DNA of 64,000 bases from Lingula anatina (lineage: Eukaryota; Brachiopoda; Lingulata; Lingulida; Lingulidae): contig NW_019774525.1 of NCBI RefSeq assembly GCF_001039355.2, positions 60,517 through 124,516 on the forward strand. Direction: 5' to 3'. The notes under the pieces were generated by a model. That model did not search any database. It worked only from the letters and a program-made list of their open reading frames with translations, and was not told the origin of the DNA. Shown one piece after another: positions 1-18,354 of the stretch. A program made the position numbers and the translations under genes. How positions within the stretch are numbered: the first letter of the stretch is position 1; each line of letters begins with the position of its first letter.

Positions 1-1130
1 AATTATGCACAACAGGTAACAACGACGAAAGTAAAATCATAAGGCTTCAAGCCCATCAGAGTTCAAGTTTATACTTAGAAAGTGCCAGAATGAGAAAAAT
101 GAAAATTTCACACAAAACTGCATAAATTCAATAATAAATGATAACCCAATTGACCTGGCTTTCTAATTTGAACTGCATGCCAATCCTAAAAATCATACTT
201 ATAAGTTAAATATAATAATAAGTAGCACAGTTTTCTTTTCATAATGTTTGCAGTAGCAGTGCAAAAAGATTATTGTCAATTTTGATGTCACTTTACATAA
301 TAAATTATAGAATAATTTTCACCAATTTTTGATTATTGACTATAAATAGCATGGACATGTAGAAAGTTTGATTACCATTTGGCTTCATGTCCATGGGAGC
401 TCCGAGTCCCACAATGAATATGCCAAAAAGATAATGAATATTTCACTAAAATGTATAACTTCCAGAAAAAGAAGCCAATTAAACTGCTTTTCCAACTCGG
501 GCTGCATTTTAGTCCTGTGTTTCTTTTTTGAAAGTTTGAAAATCATAAGTAACATGGTTTCCCCATAATGGTCATCATGGCAGCAGCACCAAAAATTGTG
601 TTTTCTTCTATTTTGATGCAACATTACATAATGCTTAACGGCATAATAACCATCAATTTTTAATGATAAAATATACGTGTCATGGATTTTCAGAAAATGT
701 GACTAGCAAAGGTCTTCAGGCCCATGGAACTTCAAAGTCACACCTTGAAAATGCCAATAAGTGAAAAATTAAATTTTCACAAAAAACTTAAATTGCCAGA
801 AAAATTTACCAAACAGACTGCATTGCCTACTGAAACTGTATTTTAGTCACATGTTTCTTTCCTGTAAGTTTGAGAACAGTAAGTGACATGATTTTCCTTA
901 AATGGTTATCATGGGAGCAGTGCCCAAAATAGGGGTTTCTTCAAATTTGGATGCAACATTACATAATGTTTAACAGCATAATGGCCATCAATTTTTAATT
1001 ATAAAATATTTGTATCACGGATATTCAGAAAATGTGACTAGCAAAGGTCTTCAGGACCATGGAACTTCAAAGTCACATCTTGAAAATGCCAAAATGTAAA
1101 CATGACAGCACTGTTCTGAAATGGGTTTAT
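1..1130. repeat. Degenerate tandem array, period about 335 bp
   Basis: A recurring block (GGCTTCA-like, then CCATGG, then AAAGTCACA-like, then GAAAATGCCA) has equivalent points at about 45, 383, 714 and 1049, giving steps of 338, 331 and 335 bp. The units at 690-760 and 1027-1090 are nearly identical, while the first two are more diverged. Each unit also carries TGCAACATTACATAATG and a CATCAATTTTTAAT block. The array continues off the left edge of the window. No coding potential is visible. It could be a satellite or an expanded transposon fragment. Confidence 0.75.
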
Positions 1131-1489
1131 TTCCATTTTTAACACTTTTTTTAACATAAAACAAAATAAACATTTTACTGCCATTTTTATATGACCAACT
1201 GAAAAAATTGATGAGATGGGGAAAGTATCAATAGAACAGTGTTAAATGTCCAATTTCCTCCATTCTGAGATTCTGAACATAGTGGATGATTGAATCTGAC
1301 AAACTGCAATGATATGAGTTTATTTCCATTTTTTGACACTTTATTACACAATACATAATAACAAGTTAACCATCATTTTTACAAAATCAACTAACAATGT
1401 TGTAAAGATGCAAGAAATATCAAACAAACACTTTTACGTATCTTATTAGTTCAATAATGAAACTGTTAACATGCCTAAGAATTGAATCT

Positions 1490-1900
1490 GAGGAAATGTG
1501 AAAAAAAAACAGTATAACTTCTAAAATAATGGCCAGATCATGCTGATTTTCAAACTCAACCTGCATTTTAGCAGGATTGACAACTTCTGTGAGTATAATG
1601 ACAATTGGCCAATCTGTTTTTCTTATATTGTGTTATCAGTGTTACATATATATTGAAAAAAGTGAAAAAACAGCATAACTTCCCTAAAAATGGCCCGATC
1701 ATGCTGATTTTCAAACTTGACCTGCGTATTATAAATATTTATCAGTTCTGTAAGTTTCAAGCCAAAAGGTAAAATGGATTTCTACTTATCGTGTTACCAG
1801 TGCTGCATATATGCTGAAAAAAGTGAAAAAACAGCATAAATTCCCTAAAAGTGACCCGATCATGCTGATTTTCAAACTTGACCTGTGTATAATGAATATT
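1490..1900. repeat. Tandem repeat, 161-bp period, three copies
   Basis: The block GATCATGCTGATTTTC occurs at 1536, 1697 and 1858, exactly 161 bp apart, each time preceded by an ACAG(C/T)ATAACTTC-like stretch and followed by a CAAACT..ACCTG stretch. Copies two and three are closer to each other than to copy one. The block resembles part of the 335-bp unit just upstream (TATAACTTCC..CTGCATTTTAG), so the two arrays probably share ancestry. Confidence 0.75.
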
Positions 1901-2318
1901 ATCGTGTTATCGGTAAAAGTGCACGGCGATGGCGACGACGGCAACGACAGACACAGATAACGGCTATATGTACAGACACATCTGTGTCTGTACATAACAA
2001 AAGTAAATAAGAAAGCCTATGAATGTATATTATTATTATTATTGTTATTGTTATTATTACTGACTGCAGGTAGGACCATCTTTGCTGTTAAATACTACGA
2101 CTAAGATTAATGTGAAAAGAGAGTGCTGTGACCAAAGTTTAATTATTTACTGACTTAATTAGTACAGGAAAGAATTCCACTGTGCTGGGCATGAATAAAC
2201 CCTCAGTCAATATTCTTCTCGTTGTTCTCACTCATATGTCTTGTAAACACAAAAACCTTCCAAGTGCTGCTTAAAGTGTATAAGAAATCCTTTGAGTCAT
2301 TTTCTCTGATTGTTCCTG

Positions 2319-2562
2319 CTAAGATTTCTTGTCAGAGAGCATTGCACACAAAACCTTACAAAATTTATGAAGTGGAAATCCCATAATATTGAAGTAATCA
2401 CCACGCACTGTTTCCACTAAAGTACCTCCTTTAGCTTGGATACCATAACCTCCAGCTTTGTCCCTGTAAAAGAAATAAAATCATTAAATGTAGGATGATA
2501 ATAATGACTGAGCCAGCAATAAACTAATATGAAAAAGTGTATATCACACTGGACTTGGGTTT

Positions 2563-2622
<60 letters not shown>

Positions 2623-4616
2623 TGGGCACCAAAATGTCCAGTAAGTATGAACTTTAGTGCAGATTGCTAAGCAGAGTCTGAGTCACCTGTCAGTGTGTTA
2701 CAGATAATTCACAATTTACACCAGTTATCAGTCACAAAAAGACTCACTGACTTCAAAGGGAAAACTACTATAATTGTCTAGGTTGAGGCTACAAAAACAG
2801 ACATACTATATTAGACTATTTTTGACAAAAACCTCAGTCTCAAATTAAGTGTTTTATGTCACTTTTAATGTGCAAATATTACAAAATGTGCAATAAATGT
2901 GACTCAGAATTACCCAAAAACTTACATAGGTTCTCCTGTTTCTATATAAGCAGTGATGACCTCGGGGGTCAAAGATCCCATTAAAACTTCTGTCACTTCA
3001 TAAAACTGTGTGATTGAAAATCCGTCCTGCACAGTTGTCTTGATTGTGCTATCCTCTACAGGTTTTATAGTGGAGGAATCTGGTATCAAAAGAATAACTC
3101 CTGTGTACACAGAATGATTTCTCCCACTGAAGCTTAAAAACAAGTTAAAGGCAACTTTATGTAAATTAGAAAATTACATTGTGTAAAAATGTTTTTAGCC
3201 TTTGGGGTGTAGGAAACCATGGCAGAAGCAATGCACATACATATCCAATAACTTAAACAAGTTCTAACAATTTTACTGGCCTGGCTTCATTTTAATCAAC
3301 AACTAGAGTGAGGAACGGGGCACTGTTTTATTTATTCAATGTACGTATAAGCTTTTCTGAGTCTTATTTTTATTGCTCCAAGACAAATAACCCTACCCTG
3401 ACAGCATCTCAAAGGCATGGTGTTTATCCCTGGGTTTCTCAAAAATTTTGTCATCCATAGTAACAACTGTGTCAGCTCCAATGATAAGATCTGGTAACCT
3501 CTGAAAGATATTGGGAAAAAAGTAAAAAGTTTTATGAATCTGCATTGAGAAGTAAAAAAAAAAAACTAAAGGAAGATAAGTTCTTCTGATGGTTGTTAAA
3601 AAATTGTATTTTAAGTTAAAGGGTAGAAAATTATGGTGCACCAGCTGGGATTGGGCATGCCAATTGCCATGCATTTAGACAGCAAGAGATACAAGGACTT
3701 ATGTTCAATTAAACCTTCTTACTTGATACAGTGATAGGTAGGCTAGCTGTGCTTATATATCTCTACATCATTTTTGGGAAATTTCACCTGCTTATTGTTT
3801 ATATTTAATCCTTGTTAAAAATTACACATATTTCAGCAAGTATAAGGAATATTCACAGTGCTCAGGCAATTAAAAAAATAAATAAACAAATAAATAAATT
3901 ATTGTTATAAATAAAAAGGTTTGATGAATACACGTATTTATTCCTTAAATTCACATCTACACAGGCTTTTGTCGTTTATCAAAACAACCCATTGTCTCTC
4001 AGGGGGCGTGAGTACAGAGTTAATACGTACATGGAGTATACGCATACGGATTGTCGCGCGAATTATGAGCACAACCAGTACAAAGATAAAGAGGAAAAAA
4101 AATAAAGGATTTTATTCAGGCTGCCAGAAAAATGAGACATCATATGATTATGCAATAATTCTTTTCATGCCTAAACTGTCATTAAAAATATATTTCACCC
4201 TAACCTGCTCACTTCTCAGCTTTTCTGCTACTTCCACAGTTTTTCTTTTTGCAGTCTCCATGACATATTCATAGGCATGGGAAAAACTTGCCTTGTCTAA
4301 ATTTTCTTCGAAAGTTGATGGAATTACTTCAAATTGTAAACCCTGCAACATGAAAGTAAATTCTTTTGACTTTTTTGATGGATACAAAATATTTAAATTC
4401 ACTGACATATGCGGGCATTGTAAATAATTTTACGTGATTTTTCTTTGCGGGTGATACATTATATTACAAGTACATTTATGATTAAATTATTAAGCAAATT
4501 AATCGCAGTTTGATATTTTTACTTACCCCATTTTCTAAGATCAATTTTCTCCTTGGAGATCCGCTTGCCAAAACTATTTTCATACCCCCAAGTTTGTGCT
4601 TTATAGACTGCAACAT
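2319..4616 (-). CDS. Maf-type nucleotide pyrophosphatase (ASMTL-like, standalone Maf domain), complete
   Basis: Five exons on the minus strand: 4616-4527, 4342-4205, 3500-3397, 3132-2926 and 2463-2319, all with GT-AG junctions and consistent phase (684 bp, 227 aa plus stop). The start ATG at 4616 has an in-frame TAG upstream at 4647-4649. Family hallmarks seen: nucleotide-binding ASGSPRRK near residues 17-24, ETAKRK in exon 2, GADTVV with the candidate catalytic Asp86, EKP at 97-99, SGRNHSVYTGV, FYEVTEV, and YGIQAKGG with Gln189 and Lys191. Maf proteins hydrolyse non-canonical or excess nucleoside triphosphates (the ASGSPRR/QxKGG type is associated with dTTP/UTP pyrophosphatase activity) and are thought to sanitise nucleotide pools. 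In vertebrate ASMTL this domain is fused to a methyltransferase-like half. Here the stop falls right after the Maf domain, so this is a single-domain protein of normal Maf length. It is divergent from ABHD18. Confidence 0.93.
2565..2622. repeat. Microsatellite (CA)n followed by (GA)n
   Basis: Uninterrupted CA dinucleotides run for about 44 bases and then switch to GA. It lies in the last intron of the Maf-like gene. Confidence 0.95.
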
Positions 4617-5348
4617 TTTATAAATGTTCTTCAAATTTAAACACGACTAGTAGTATAATATCTGTCCAATCAATGCTTAGTTGGAAATAATATCAGGAAG
4701 TAATAAATGTCAAGCAGCGATTTCTGAGCAGTTTCACGCTGTCGGTCTTCAAGCAAAACTTGGTCAATTCTGGTATAGTTTGTCGTCTATCCCGGTGTAA
4801 ATGATGCAAGCCAAATGCAAGTGATGGTATATAACTTCGTGGTGTAAACACGTGCGAAACTGTGTGTAAACATCACAACGAGATCTCGTTTATTGGCGAG
4901 ACGTTTATTGACTGTTCTGCAAAAACATTTTTGGGTAAAATAAAACAAACATTTTAGGGTAAGCTTAGACCAGCTTAAAATTTTGAAATAATCAGTGAAA
5001 TTGCAAACCTGAAATTCAAAGGAAAAGACAATTATGCTGCACATATATTCTCGAGATCTCGTTCCACGGCTAATTGGGTCAAGATGGAGGGGTTCACCCT
5101 GGTGTTTGGTGAAAATCTGTGAAAAGTTTTGAAAATAAAGCTTTTCAATACATGCATCTTTCATCAGTTGCAGTTATTTTTGCATACTGGGTGGGTATAC
5201 ATAATTATATCCATTGTTGATTTCTAATGCACATAAGAGAAATATGATATGTGTATTACACGCTCAGCTGTTCATTGCGAAATTGAAAGTAACTGTTGAT
5301 CGACAGTGTTATTGTACTTTTTGTGTCAACATTTAATAGTATTTTTTG

Positions 5349-5979
5349 TTAAAGTATAATAACTCTTCGTTTTGGCCAAAAATTGAATTTTCCTGGAAAA
5401 AACGGCAATTTTCCCGTACTTACCAATGGTCAACGACCCCATTCCTGCATTCAAAGTTAATCCAGGGTTTTTTTCCTAAACGTACGGTTTTTTGTTAAAA
5501 TCTCTTAAGAGATTTTAACTGACGGAGCTCTCTCTGACATTGCATAGTCACTGGTGACCTACTTAAAACCACGGGAAAAGCAGACAACAACAACACTATA
5601 TAACAATAATATAAGATTCATGAGATATATTTGTCTTTTTGTTAAAAATGCATTTATATCCACAATGTGTTCCATTCTGGGCTGTTCGTTATCCGATGCA
5701 CTGTACAAAAACTTGCAACTTACTCTGCGGACTACACTTGGCGCCATATGTTATTTTGGTCTCGAATGAACGCGAGAATCCGCGTGACACCCAAACGTCA
5801 TTGGCAACAAATGCCTTGATGAAGGCATCGAAAGCCCAACTGACAAGCACAGATTATAGTTTTACTACAATAACGGCCGTTTTAGTGGTAAAATGCAATA
5901 GAATATATTTCCATGCGTTGTTTACAATGTATTTCTTGCGGATTTTTGAATCTCAAAGGAAGAGTTATTATTGCTTTAA
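5349..5979. mobile_element. MITE family A, copy 1 (long form with about 320 bp of extra sequence)
   Basis: The left end is TTAAAGTATAATAACTCTTC and the right end is GAAGAGTTATTATTGCTTTAA, an imperfect terminal inverted repeat flanked by TTAA. A perfect 26-bp palindrome (each half GTTAAAATCTCTT) sits at 5494-5519. The left part matches the right half of the 9415 copy in reverse complement, and 5845-5979 matches the left half of the other copies (GTTGTTTACAATGTATTT block). The segment between about 5520 and 5840 has no counterpart in the shorter copies and is richer in CpG (NACGCGAGAATCCGCG-like). I infer an insertion, or retained ancestral internal sequence. Confidence 0.75.
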
Positions 5980-6334
5980 GTATGCCATGCACTAGGTAAA
6001 AAGTCCTGAAGGGACGATGAAGAAGGGTGTCATTTTTTATCACTGTGCATTAGTATTATCCATGGTCCCTGGGAGACTGCACACTATTTGTTTTATTATA
6101 CCAATTGCCCTCCAAAGCATAAAGAAAGACTACTATTAGTTTGGAAATAACTAGATTTATATATCTAGATCAATATACAACCCTGACATCAATTCGAATT
6201 ATCATCTCTGTTATGCCTGCCCATACCCCATAGTTACGTGATGTTGCAAGCAGCCATGCATGCACACCTGATGATTTTATATCTACGCAAAGTTGTGTTG
6301 TTCAAGACCGTATTCAAAATGGTCTGTGTGGTAA

Positions 6335-6480
6335 CTGACCAATCAGAGGGTTAGATTTCACTTTGACCTGAGGTCAAACAATAGTGCGCAGTAATATTGC
6401 ACAGTCAGTGGCAAAAAGTACCCTTGTACAAAACACAAGAGATCTACATGATATAGTACATGGTAGCTGACCAATCATTG
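6335..6480 (+). promoter_or_regulatory. Two CCAAT-box-like motifs upstream of ABHD18
   Basis: CCAAT occurs at 6339-6343 and 6471-6475, each inside a similar context (GTAACTGACCAATCA and GTAGCTGACCAATCA), 240-375 bp before the first ABHD18 coding exon. The spacing and repeat make a promoter role plausible, but this rests on motif match only. Confidence 0.3.
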
Positions 6481-6712
6481 GTATGATAATGACATGTGGA
6501 GTTTTTAAGTGCAGGGATATCTTTCTATTATTTTTATATATTCTTTTATTTTTTTTATTTTAATGAATAATATAATTATTACGTTCTTCGGTACACATAA
6601 CTTCTCAGCATTTCTAAGTGAGCATGGTGTCACATACCCAGGAGGCAGTATTGATCCTTAATGTTGTGTCTTTCTTGTTAAGAAAAGGTCTTATTTTCAT
6701 TTTTCAGTGAGA

Positions 6713-12606
<5,894 letters not shown>

Positions 12607-13271
12607 AGGGAACTGCAGACTTGCCATTTTGAAATTAATTCTACATCAGATAAAAAAAGGGAGAGATTGTATTTGTTGACAACACCTTATTTTATTTATC
12701 TATTTATTTATTTATTTATTTTATTTTATTTTTTTTTTTTTTGGGGGGGGGGGGACAATTACCATGAAATATTTCTCAGGTCAAGTCTTTTATGATGAGT
12801 GTGAAAACTTATCTTTGTCTTCAGAGTAATTAGATGGCTGAAATAGAAGAAATGGTAAATGAAATGGTAAATTGGTAAATGAAAAAAAATGTTTTTTTTT
12901 CTACAAAAATTCTGTTTGGCTAAAATGATAGTAAATGGTAAGCAAAAGCAAAGAGTAGTAAGAGTGAACTTAACATTTTTAGTACTGGATGCTCTAAAAA
13001 GCTACAAACTATGCACAGGTGTGCCCTCTCTTCACTGACACAATTCTTGTTAAAAGCATGTTTTCTTTCTCAGTTTAGCATGTATTTTATGAGACTAGGT
13101 ATTTTTTGGTGGAGTGACTTATCTCCCTCCTGAAAGAATTCAGTGGAGAAATCCACAGCTGTGCTCAGTAATATAAAGTGTGATATTTTACTGCATTTGT
13201 ATCAACATGCACATAGGATATTTATTTTTTACTGAATGACTTTTACATCAGGTATTGATAAAGTGGTGCCT

Positions 13272-13344
13272 AATAAAGAACAGCTGTTTTGTTTATTAAT
13301 TGTTTACTTCTCATTTTGTGCAGTGCAAAATGCTTGCAAATAAA
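13272..13344 (+). terminator. Candidate ABHD18 polyadenylation signals
   Basis: AATAAA at 13272-13277 and again at 13339-13344, about 670-740 bp after the ABHD18 stop codon. Position only; the cleavage site cannot be seen. Confidence 0.45.
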
Positions 13345-13706
13345 AGTTGCAGGAATTCTTGTTTGAAAAATCTTTACGGAGGAAAAAACTTGCGTTGAAA
13401 ATTGACGCAACCATACATTTAACTTCTTATCCATATCATATAACTGCATTCGTTAGAATATTGCGTTTCCCAATTCCCGTTGTTTTTAATAACTATAAAC
13501 TGACTGGCTCCACGACCTCCATTAATGCCCATTTCAATTTGATTGATTTTTCAAATCAATTTAGCGCTTTCACATGAATAAAAAACGCAACGGGAGAAAG
13601 CCTAAAGGGTGGAAACGATTGTGATTTTCAATACCCGAGGGGGTGCAATAACGTGCAAATACATTGCTTTAGTTGGGCAAAAGCCCTGAAACAGTATAAA
13701 CACAGC

Positions 13707-13731
13707 CACGTGGGTAAGTGTCCGCGCATGC
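13707..13731 (+). promoter_or_regulatory. E-box and NRF1-like site upstream of LARP1
   Basis: CACGTG (13707-13712) and GCGCATGC (13724-13731) lie about 650 bp before the LARP1 ATG, in a locally CpG-richer stretch. Such motifs are common in promoters of housekeeping genes, and this is the most promoter-like stretch before LARP1. Confidence 0.3.
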
Positions 13732-14379
13732 TCATTCCTTCCCCCTCGTGTGCTAATGGCGACATGTGCATATTGTGATATCTATTCAGATTCGCAAGCC
13801 ATGTTGTCTTGGCCGAGTCTCCGTGAGTAATTATTAAAGGTCTTCCTTAACTCAAGAACGCCAACAAAGTCCCCGACGACCGACAAGAAGAATATCCCCA
13901 AGAACGCGAGGAGTTCAACCCATGAATTGACGAGACGGAAGATAAGTGAACAACGTGGTCAAATAGGGCCAGGTTTTCATCGTAGTGTCCTGAAAGTAGA
14001 CTTTCGTGGACCATACTACGACCTTTCGTTTAACGTATACAAGGATTATATAGTCAGGTGACACGTAAACAATTGACAATTGGTTTCGATCGTGGAATTT
14101 TGTGAAATTCATTTAGACAATTAGTTAAAACCCGGTGACCTTGATTTGCCCTAGTTTCGAGATTGAGGGTCATATTGCTTCATGCCATATTGTGAGAAAC
14201 TTTGCATCTCTTGAAAAATTTCTCCTCACGACAGGTGGTAAAAGGCGTCATATAATTTGATATTCATAATACCTGTTGTGTCTGAGGCACTCATTGTCTT
14301 AGTTGCCATCTGTTTCTCAGAAAAAAACGTTAGGGAAAAACATCATCTGCAACAGCTGTGTACATCCTGAATTTTCAAT

Positions 14380-15294
14380 ATGGCGTCGGCAGGAGTGGCA
14401 AACCCACAGCAGACGGACGCGCAACGTAAGGAAGTAGCAGAGACTCCAAAGGAACAGACAGTCTCTGCCAACCAACCTAAGAGCCCAGTACAGAAAGCCC
14501 CAGATGTCAGCACGAACCCTTGGTTCACGAGGAAACCACAGCAGCAACAAGCTGTTGCTCCTACCATGAAAGAACCCCCTGTTACAAGTGACACTACCAA
14601 AAAAGACCCTCAATTACAAAAGGAAGGTGACTTGAAGAAAGAGGTGCTAAAGGAAGGCAAACAACAGGAAGGAAAACCCAGTCAGGCCAGCTCTAGGACT
14701 AGTGGTTCAGATTCTGAAGGAGAAAAATCAGACAAATCTGGTGATTCGGCTAAATCTAAACCAATCCCTAAGATATTTGACAATAAAAATTTTGTGGAAG
14801 CCCCAATTCCAAAGACAAATCCTTGGACAAAGAAGCTGAGCAATCCCAGGCCAGTCGCTGTTGTGACTCCAACAACCAGCACAGGTAATACTTTCAAAAC
14901 TAATTTAATATGCAGCTCTAAGTCAAATATATGCATATAAAAAAATTGTGTATACATATATAGAAGATGTGGGCAAACATAAGATGAAGCTCACTTATTG
15001 TTTGCGTTTTGCTTGAATATGATAATTTACTGTCTGTTTTTTTTTATTAGAAATGTGCACACCTTCATGAAATGTCAGATGAATCTTGATGATTAGTTTT
15101 GGTATTATTTACATTAGAATCTGCACGCTATGTGTGGAATTGGGCATTTATTCTCCACAGACACTTTGAATTGATAAATGATTGAATGTGCACTTGTAAA
15201 ATGTTATAGAGAAATAATGGGGTTGATCACAAGCAAGAGGTATGCAATAACAGCCCCATTTGATTCTTATTCTTGGAGAGCTTTTCACTGTTTA

Positions 15295-15340
<46 letters not shown>

Positions 15341-17353
15341 GCTGAAATAATAGTGCAAAGTCACTTGATTATCTATGTGATTGTCTTCCATACTTTTTGC
15401 ATGAAATAACAAATATTGGTTTATGAGTATTATAGCGTGCGAAAAAAAAAAAAAAGGTGTGTCATAATCTCAGATTATCACATGGTCATTAATGAACAAG
15501 CTATGTGTGATCACCTGGCACTTTGGTTAACGGGGATTGATCAGGAGATTAAAGAATGCTTGATTTTTTTAGACCGTGTGAAGCAGTGTTATTTAATTCT
15601 TAAAATTTTAGCAAGAGTGATGATATTTTTCAAACTTTGCTATGAGAATTTGATAAGCAAATGAATTTTTCACACTTAAGTTTGAACATATGTAATTTAA
15701 ACATTTGACCATGTGTGGATATCAGAACTATCTTTACAAATGCTGCACCCTTTTTAATCATTTGAACTCTTTATTATACTGTTCAAATGCCAGTTGGCTA
15801 GGTTTATTCAAATTTTTGACTGCTTAAGTAATCTCAAATTCAGTGTCATGTCAGTATGGGATGAGACTGCATTTAGCAAAATTTTATAAGTTTTTTAAAG
15901 CTTAATAGTAATAATACTCTGGTAGACCATATTGTAGGCTGCAGTGATAGCCATGCTATTATATGTCTTTGATGATTATGTAGAATTGCTATTTGACAAA
16001 CACAGAAACAAAAATTCTTGTTAATTTTTTATCCACATGGACTTGGGCACAGTTTGCGTGTGTTGAGAATAAAGTCGAGGCATCCATTAGCACAGTAGCG
16101 TGGATAGAACAAATCAAGTCCAGTCTGGCTGGTACTCATAGTCATAAGGTTGCATGAGTCTGCCCATTTGGTCAGGATCTTTGTGGATTTATCTTGGCCC
16201 ACAGCAGCCAAATTATGTGACATTTACCCTCTGCAGATTTCCATTACTCCATGTATGTGTAGAGCAGTGCATAATTTAAAGAGAATTTGAGGCATTTAAC
16301 AATGGAATTGGTATAGGAGTAGGGTGGGGGTAAGATGTTATCTGCTATCATGGATTGCGTCAAGAAAACGGTTTTAGTTAACCTTAAATTAGCACATAGA
16401 ACATGTCTTTGTACTTGCAGGATTACATCTATGCAAGTGCATGAGTTGCACTTGTTGCAAGTGTTCAAAGTGTGGCATAGTGGTGGTGGGGGGGCTTAAT
16501 TTATTTTGAACTTTTATATTGCATTGACAATCTGGCATATTAATGTCCTGCTGTAATAGATATGCATATTTACATGGGGAAATCATTTATAATGCATTGT
16601 GCAAAGCTGAATATATGATATGGGGGGAGGTTTTGGTTTTGGGGGGAGGGGGGTGTCAGAATTACAGTTTAGTCATTTTGTTCTGGGTTAGATGCAAATT
16701 TTACATGCAGATTGCTATGATCTCCTCTTAAAGGCATTTTGTAAAAAAAAATATATATTGTAAGGAAAGAACTAGTTATCAGTATCACGTAAGAACTGAA
16801 AGGTGAATCTGTTGATTTACTAAGTTGTTGTGGTGGTGGTGTGAATGATGCATGAGAAAATCCCACATGGTGTAGCATTTTGTCTTGTGACTTTATACTG
16901 TAATTGTTTTAAATGTTTCAGCAGTGCACATTTTGTGATAATGTGCCTTTGAAAGATTAATCAATTTTCGTCTAACACAATTATGTAGATAAAGACAGGA
17001 AACCAGCTTACTTTAAAAAACCTTTGAACCTTTCAAAATACATTGATAAAACAGGAAAGTTACAAATTCGTTTAGTTCAAAATTTGAGAGTAATTACCCA
17101 AGTAACGCATGTGACTTCTAAGGTCTCCCATAAGTATGGCCCAGCCAGTAGCTCCAGTTAAACCCCCCTCTCTGGCAGGTGGATTAGTAATTTACCCATA
17201 TATGGAGAGCTCTATCTAGTTAATCAGATTGAGGCATACAGGGCTTATAAGATAAGACTGCTTTAGATTTGATAGATGCAGGTATCAACCTTGTCCTTTC
17301 CTTTGGTAGAGAGAGTTTGCACAAAGACTAAAAAGGGTTTGGGGACCTGGCAA

Positions 17354-17400
<47 letters not shown>

Positions 17401-18261
17401 AATGTTACCATAAATACTGGTCCAGTCACTGAATTACAGGTTGCTTGGATTCATAAATCTGTAGTTGTTGTGGCTTCGGTTATTACTGTGCCTGCTAATT
17501 ACATGGTAAGTTGTGCAATCTGATGTGATTGGCGAAAGCATGAAGAAGATACAGCGATGCTTATCTGGTGGCTAGTTATCAATAAAGGTAAATTCATTTT
17601 GCTTAAGTATGATGGTGAGATGCAAGCACATGCATTTGTGTACTCTTTACATGTGCTGTAACATCAATAAAATAACATGTAGCAGTAGCAAGGTCATTGT
17701 GTAGTTTACAAACACTGACCTGTGTTCAGTTCAAACAATTGTTTTCGAATTATTTACCAAAATATTTAATTAAAGGTTGATGATTTGGGTGACAAATGAC
17801 AAAGTTGATGTTTGTTTTTAAATGTTCATGCACATTGTATATAGTTTTAGTGTTATTTCATATAACTCGTAAAAACAATTTGGACCTTACTGTATAATCT
17901 AGAATTGTATTTTTTTTTTTTATTTAAAGCAAATGATGAAGCTTTTATGCTGTTGTTATTGTTGAAGTCATGATGGTCATAAATAATGAAGTAATAATGT
18001 GATCATCATGCATTAAAACTGGTGTGTAATAGAAATAAGAGCATGTTTTAATCCTCTTCCTCACTGTTGACTAAATGGATGACATGAAGGATAGAAAAGA
18101 TATGGGGTTGCCTTGCATGCTCTCTGGCAGTCCTTATTTCAGACCAGTTAAGAACATGTGGCAGTGCATTTTATTTGTCTGACAATGTTTCCAAAACTGG
18201 AATTAAAGACCTTTTTTTTTGACATTGAATGTTTAACTGTGTTGAATTTTGGGTGATATAT

Positions 18262-18354
<93 letters not shown>

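Larger units (their letters stand above)
4617..6707. other. Intergenic region between divergent Maf-like gene and ABHD18
   Basis: This 2.1-kb stretch must hold both promoters. It contains a paired CGAGATCTCG palindrome (4877-4890 and 5052-5061), a long MITE copy (5349-5979), and two near-identical ACTGACCAATCA-like boxes (around 6335 and 6467). An AG acceptor at 6706-6707 just before the ABHD18 start suggests a noncoding first exon of ABHD18 somewhere in this region, but I cannot place it. The short ORFs here show no recognisable protein. Confidence 0.6.
12607..14379 (+). other. ABHD18 3' UTR and LARP1 promoter/5' UTR
   Basis: The first part holds a TTTA-rich tract ending in poly-T then poly-G (12690-12756) and two AATAAA signals (13272-13277, 13339-13344) that could end ABHD18 transcripts. 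From about 13600 the base composition becomes less AT-rich, with an E-box CACGTG at 13707-13712 and an NRF1-like GCGCATGC at 13724-13731, which I read as the LARP1 promoter area. No further gene is seen. Confidence 0.55.

Noticed and set aside
2565-2622. Regular short repeats resembling arrays (here and at other microsatellites)
   Set aside because: Simple dinucleotide repeats without spacers; not CRISPR, and the genome is eukaryotic.
4787-5164. 125-aa minus-strand ORF upstream of the Maf-like gene
   Set aside because: No family resemblance and no splice link in phase to the Maf exons, which have their own start with an upstream stop.
5639-5995. 118-aa plus-strand ORF
   Set aside because: It spans the inside and right end of a MITE A copy, and its right part is transposon sequence.
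13915-14112. Minus-strand 65-aa ORF in the LARP1 promoter region
   Set aside because: No similarity or splice context; the region is better explained as LARP1 upstream sequence.
14317-14613. 98-aa minus-strand ORF
   Set aside because: Antisense of LARP1 exon 1; hydrophobic composition follows from the complement of Lys/Gln/Pro codons.
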